Below, one piece after another: positions 59,604 through 64,000 of a stretch of 64,000 nt of DNA. Within the stretch, counting starts at the first letter, position 1. Each line of letters begins with the position of its first letter. The notes beneath the pieces were generated by a model. That model saw only the letters and a program-made list of their open reading frames with translations, did no database searches and had not been told where the DNA came from. A program made the position numbers and the translations under genes. Source of the DNA: Nemopilema nomurai (Eukaryota > Cnidaria > Scyphozoa > Rhizostomeae > Rhizostomatidae); the NCBI GenBank assembly GCA_003864495.1, contig PEDN01001352.1:1426001-1490000 (forward strand), in the 5' to 3' direction.

Positions 59604-59637
59604 CTTTGGCAAAAAAGCTTGCTTACATATTAACAAA
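59604..59637 (-). CDS. pih1d2: Candidate 34-nt microexon of the PIH1D2-like gene
   Basis: On the minus strand an acceptor-like CTTTCCATAATCCAG precedes 34 nt reading (x)LLICKQAFLPK, followed by a weak donor GTAGTC. Joined to the next exon it gives ...CKQAFLPK-VPKIIPV. This resembles the L-C-x-Q...L-x-P-K segment that precedes the PIH core in PIH1D2. The 72-nt intron between is a multiple of three and contains no stop, so its retention would also keep the frame. Support is only the short similarity. Confidence 0.4.
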
Positions 59638-60607
59638 CTGGATTATGGAAAGGTGTCAGAAAAACAAAAATATAAACCAAAAATATTGTGCAATGGTATC
59701 AAAATAATGATATTGCAAAGATATTGCTTCTGCAAGCAATACAAACTTTGAGTTTGGAAATGTCAAAAAGAAAATAAAAGAATGAGAGTAAATGGCAGAT
59801 AAGAAGTCTTTGCTGTTGGTCTTCACCCTTAAAGGAAGTTAGATTAATAAAATAATATATAAATAATATACAATTAATAAATTAATAAAAAACTAAGAAG
59901 CTGCATAACATATAAATAACCTTGCTGTCAACTCTGGTGGTTGTAGAAAGCATGATATTTGAGATGCTCCATGAAAAAAGCCTTTTGGATGATTTGTAAT
60001 GACTTAAACAAGGTTACTTGTCATGATCAGGTTACTTATACAAGCTTACAAAAATAAATCACCTTAACTATTTTGCTATGTTCAAGCTGTCTGTTAACCA
60101 TTCCTTTTAAAATTACTAGACAGTAAATCACAAAATGAGAATTTCTGGTTGGATTTCCACGACTTTCTCATGTGCAGTGTGTACATAACCTGATCTGTCA
60201 TATTGACTGAGTTGTAGGTTAAATGTCAAATATTAAAGAAAAACAGGCAAATCTACAACCTGAAATAATCATTAACATTTAAATTGGCTCCTAGAGAATG
60301 TTTGTATCTGCTTTTCATACAGGCTCTATTGTTCTGATGTCAACCTAGAGGTGTGGTTTTTGTCTACAAACCCAAAAGTATGAGCCTTCAGCTAGTCCAA
60401 AGGCTATTAGCAACTCCAAAAACTGAGAACAGAAACTTCTTGGTTATATCTTTGGACTTGTGCTGTCAGTTGTACCAAAATTCCAAATACTCATTTAACA
60501 AGTTACAGGTAAGATGAATTAAGAGCCTAAAGTCAAAAATTCAGCTGAACTGTGAATTGATAAAATAATTTTGTGATAACCAGAAGGTTGAAGGACAGCA
60601 TGGAAGT
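59638..60607. other. Non-coding, upstream side of the PIH1D2-like exons
   Basis: AT-rich with TAAATAA-type low-complexity around 59840-59890. The N-terminal PIH1D2 exon(s) with the start codon should lie here or further right on minus, but I could not recognise them. Confidence 0.45.
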
Positions 60608-60612
60608 AACTG

Positions 60613-61484
60613 CAGGCCTTCCTGGGAATAAATTAGCACACGTGTGGCATTTCGCACTCCTAGATTGTGGTAGGAGTGCGATGGAGTGCTATTGGTACTT
60701 TTTCTTATTACTACAGATTTTCTGTTGCATACTATATAGAGCCATAAAAAATTGAATGTTTCTTATTGATTTTCATTTACCGGTGGTTTTTTAAAATTTT
60801 GAGCCTTCTACCGTTTAGTTTTTTGTAAAGCGGTTTCTCATAATAAGAGGAGAAAATGTAACAAAGTTTTGATTGTTCTTACAACACACAATCAACCATT
60901 AAAAATAGTGTTTTAAAAACATGTGCGTGTCAATGCCGATCTGTGATAAAAACGTGGCGGAGCATCTGATTGGAAATTGCTTCAAAGTAGTCAAATAAAA
61001 ATGTTTTCTGTTGTCTTTTCAAAAAATTAGAATGAACAGGAACTTGCTGCACTTCTGCGCACTTCATGTTTACAATGCTGAAATTTTGAACTTTCAAAAC
61101 GTTGTGTAAAACTAGTCCCCATGTTATGGTCGTTTGGTCCGTGTTTTATTGTAAGCAATAATTGTCACAACGGTCCTCCAAAATGACGTGCTGGCACCGC
61201 ATAATGTTTGACTCGAACAAAGTAAACATCAAAGCGTTACTGCCACCTTGTTAGTTCCCTGCGCTAATCAACATTTGCTTGCCACACCTCTGCCAACGAT
61301 TCTGAGCCAATTTTTTTTAGCTCAATGCATGCAGCCTTTCTATGGCTGCAGGTAAATGGAAACCAGGTTTAAAAAACAAATGAATAATTACAAAACAGGC
61401 GTGCGATTAAACACACTTCTCAGTGTGGGGAGGGGTGTACCAAGGTGTGCGAGTGCGATCGCACGCCTTTCCCAGGAAGGCCTG
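60613..61484. mobile_element. MITE-like element 1 (872 bp, non-coding)
   Basis: Ends are perfect 16-bp inverted repeats, CAGGCCTTCCTGGGAA at 60613-60628 and its complement at 61469-61484. They are flanked by a 5-bp direct repeat AACTG (60608-60612 and 61485-61489), as expected for a target-site duplication. The subterminal region holds a 10-bp-stem hairpin (60652-60681) and related GAGTGCGA motifs near the right end. The interior has no coding capacity. A TIR beginning CAG with a 5-bp duplication does not fit a superfamily I can name with confidence. Confidence 0.65.
60652..60681. other. Subterminal hairpin in MITE-like element 1
   Basis: TCGCACTCCTA and TAGGAGTGCGA form an 11-bp perfect stem around an 8-base loop (GATTGTGG). 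Confidence 0.85.
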
Positions 61485-61501
61485 AACTGTGGGATAACCA
61501 G

Positions 61502-62383
61502 CTAGTCTGCAGAGTATGGCATGTGCACACCAGAAATGTTTCTGTACAAAACCTGTTGCACACCAAGTATTTTAGGGTGGCAACTAAGATGGGAGTGGCT
61601 GGGTGTGGTCCCATAGAAAATTTCAGCTGATAAAAACAAGTACAGTTGTGTATGAACAATTTGAGATATGATGAATCTTACTTGACAAATATATTAATAA
61701 AAACTTGCGCTATCTTCAACAGTATACTTTAAAAATGTATTAAAAGTATCCTTGAAAAATAGGAGGGCTATGATTTTATATATTTACACCTTATATAGAT
61801 ATGCTAGATCTGGGACTGGTGAGGTTGGCAACCAAAGATTTTAAGTGACTTTTTCTCATACTTATGACCCCTTTAATGTAGAGGTGGAGCTAGTCTATTT
61901 TTGTTGGAAGAAGGACTTCCAAATTGCTAACGTCTCAGAAGAAGAAATAACATAATGCACACTTGCATCAATGTCAAAACAGTTTGCTATACTGTACTGT
62001 ACAGAGTCAGAACATTCTTCATTAACATGGGAAATTGAAACTCCAAAATGCTAATGCTTCTTAGCTTTTCTGTTTAGGTAGTACAGTTACGTAACTTCTG
62101 AAAAATAAGGCTTTAGTTGCTCATAAGCTATTTTTTGTACAAAATGAGCGTTGCTTAAATTGTATTTAGATGACTAAGGAGTGGTTTTGTGATTTAAGGC
62201 AGGCATAAAGAAGAATGGGCGGGCAAAAAAAGAAGGCAGGAAAAAAATAAAGGCACGCAAGGTATTTTTACTGTGAAATGCAAATTTAAAGCCCACCCGA
62301 AATTTTTGGTGGTGCACACCAGGCTTTTTGCTCATGCACACCGGAGATCTCGTTGCGTTGAAAAGTGCTATACTCTGCAGACT
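61502..62383. mobile_element. MITE-like element 2 (882 bp, non-coding)
   Basis: The left end CTAGTCTGCAGAGTATGGCA matches the complement of the right end (62366-62383 reads TGCTATACTCTGCAGACT) over about 17 of 18 positions. Both sides carry the 10-bp direct repeat GGATAACCAG (61492-61501 and 62384-62393), read as a target-site duplication of 9 or 10 bp. Inside, imperfect inverted similarity continues (GCACACCAAGTATTTTAGGG near the left, a complement of GGTGCACACC near the right). A 9-10 bp duplication recalls Mutator-like elements, but no transposase is present. Confidence 0.65.
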
Positions 62384-62455
62384 GGATAACCAGTGTCATT
62401 TTTTAAGAGATTAAATAAAATTCCCAGATATCAAATAAAATTTCATATGTACATT

Positions 62456-62526
62456 GCAACATATCTGAAGGTGCAACATACTTGAAGGCGAAACACACTT
62501 GAAGGTGCAACATATTTGAAGGTGCA
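62456..62526. repeat. 17-bp minisatellite, four copies
   Basis: Units GCAACATATCTGAAGGT, GCAACATACTTGAAGGC, GAAACACACTTGAAGGT and GCAACATATTTGAAGGT follow one another without gaps. Confidence 0.85.
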
Positions 62527-62560
62527 AAGCTCATTCCTCCAACAACAGAGCAGGGTTGGT

Positions 62561-63240
62561 AGCGCTACAGGTCAAATAGGATACGCGGTCAAATAGGATA
62601 ATCTCAGGTCATATAGGATAATCGTCGATAACTCCGAAAAATGGACTGATATCTTAAAACAAACCGCAGAATCGGACTCGGCATGCTTCAATCTACCTTT
62701 TAGATGCCTTTTTATTCAACTATGGTAATTTCAGCAGTATAAATCGCAATGTTTTTCTATTACGTTAGTTTGATGCGTGGCTCCTCCGTAGCTACGGAAG
62801 CAAATAGGAAAAACTCGTTAAAAAGCATCGTTTTAATGCAAAATAAATAGCAAAGGATAGAAATCGCAAAGAAAATATACACTCTCTTCATATCAATCCA
62901 TGTTTTAAACATTTTGCACCGGGGTTACAAGATTTCTCTTAAAAAATTAGCTGAGTGATCGAAGCGCTACAGGTCAAATAGGATACGCGGTCAAATGGGA
63001 AAATGGCCAAAAACTGCAAGAAACAAGCGGGAAAAATAGAACTACCTCATTCCAAAGCAATGAATCATTAAATATGCTATTTCTATCCGTTTGTCTGCTA
63101 GAAATCAAGCTATATTGATAGATAGATGCATTTCACACAACGTTTGACAAGCACTTAGGCATTTGTTTACAGATAGATCTCCTCCACAGTTTCGAGGTCA
63201 AATAGGAAAACAGCTACCTACAGCCATAGACAAAAATATT
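62561..63240. repeat. Degenerate tandem repeat, period about 400 bp, two copies
   Basis: A 38-bp block beginning AGCGCTACAGGTCAAATAGG occurs at about 62561-62598 and again at 62963-63000 with one difference. A second pair of matching blocks (CTCCTCC...AAATAGGAAAA) lies at about 62781 and 63178. Equal offsets of 397-402 bp show a duplicated unit. The phrase TCAAATAGGA or a variant recurs about six times in all. Confidence 0.7.
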
Positions 63241-64000
63241 AATAATTTCCGAAAGCAAAAATAATACAAATCAATTTCAAACACATATTTACAAGACATT
63301 TTTCATTTACTTGTTTTATAAAGTCTATAGAATTTGGTATAGAATTGGGACTATGTTTTATAACACTTAACAAATGTCAACACATAGCTGCATCTACTTT
63401 GTATTGTCTGCAGTTTGTATGTGTATTCTTTTTATAAAAAAATTGAGTATCTTTTTATTTGACTAATGCTTCCTTCTATTGTGTTTTGTACTAAAATTAA
63501 GCAATATGAAAGCTAGCTCAGACAAATTATGCAATAATTCAGAGTAGCTCTAAAGTTACTCAAAAGACAGTGTTTATTTTAATAAGGTTATTAAAAGTAT
63601 CTTGAATGATTGCTATTTAGCAGAGTCAATCAAAGTCTGCAAATTGCCAACTTTAAAATAAAGCCTCCCTTTACAAATGCAAACCCAAAAGCCCTCAAAT
63701 TTCTTATGAAATGATTTCCAGCATCCCCCCCTCGCCCTCATAAAGGGTATAAAGCATTCTCTCTATATTAAAACGTGCTTAGAAGGCATAAACAAAATGA
63801 ATAAAACACTTCACCAAGAACCATACAATTCTTGGCTATTTCCTATGGACATTTGGTAACTTAAGGTCAAGAAGAACCAAAATATTTTTTCTAGAACACT
63901 CCAAGTTGATTTTTCAGAGAAATGAAACTAATTCAAAATAAGCTATACATTGATTTCTTTAGGGGGTTTGATTGTAGTTGTCAATAGGTGCACACTTCGA

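Larger units (their letters stand above)
62394..64000. other. Repeat-rich non-coding end of the window
   Basis: Contains a 17-bp minisatellite (62456-62526) and two diverged copies of a repeat of about 400 bp (62561-63240). Beyond 63240 the sequence is AT-rich without recognisable features. N-terminal exons of the minus-strand PIH1D2-like gene may lie beyond 64000. Confidence 0.5.

Noticed and set aside
62561..63200. AGGTCA repeats as a hormone response element
   Set aside because: Spacing between half-sites is irregular and the conserved block is longer than a half-site; it is better explained as a repeated unit.

Overview
The window is animal nuclear DNA: AT-rich, with short exons separated by long introns, intact GT-AG splice sites, and proteins of metazoan families (alpha-SNAP, an SLC8 Na+/Ca2+ exchanger, and the axonemal-assembly protein PIH1D2). 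The ISL2EU-type transposon, satellite DNA and MITE-like elements suit a non-vertebrate animal. A cnidarian or another early-branching or marine invertebrate is my guess, but the sequence does not prove a phylum.

Layout. (1) 1-8432, plus strand: the last two coding exons of an alpha-SNAP gene (2342-2392 and 8334-8432). The penultimate exon sits behind a perfect 113-bp tandem duplication that copies its splice acceptor. (2) 8433-20555: gene-poor, with low-complexity tracts and one weak Cys-rich exon candidate. (3) 20556-42448, plus strand: a complete NCX/SLC8 gene. Exons are 20556-22061, 23545-23897, 31211-31389, 31768-32178, then either of two alternative terminal exons, 33306-33685 or 42069-42448. 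Each terminal exon joins in the same phase, has its own stop, and gives a 942-residue exchanger. (4) 36986-41380: a 4.4-kb ISL2EU-like DNA transposon between the two terminal exons. It has 228-bp terminal inverted repeats that are about 99% identical, a THAP plus DDE transposase on plus, and a SAP/SWIM/YqaJ/PHD protein on minus. Both genes carry frameshifts. (5) 44712-50872: a tandem satellite of about 36 copies of a 172-bp unit, with decayed relatives to its right. (6) 55059-59637, minus strand: exons of a PIH1D2-like gene; its N-terminal and final exons were not found. (7) 60608-62393: two MITE-like elements lying 17 bp apart, each with terminal inverted repeats and its own target-site duplication, followed by a degenerate tandem repeat of about 400 bp.

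The genes serve unrelated jobs: SNARE recycling, Ca2+ extrusion and cilia assembly. They do not form a functional cluster. The most unusual feature is the duplicated terminal exon of the exchanger. It exchanges the ion-binding half of the alpha-2 repeat plus the last membrane helices, and the two versions are now separated by a fairly recent transposon insertion.
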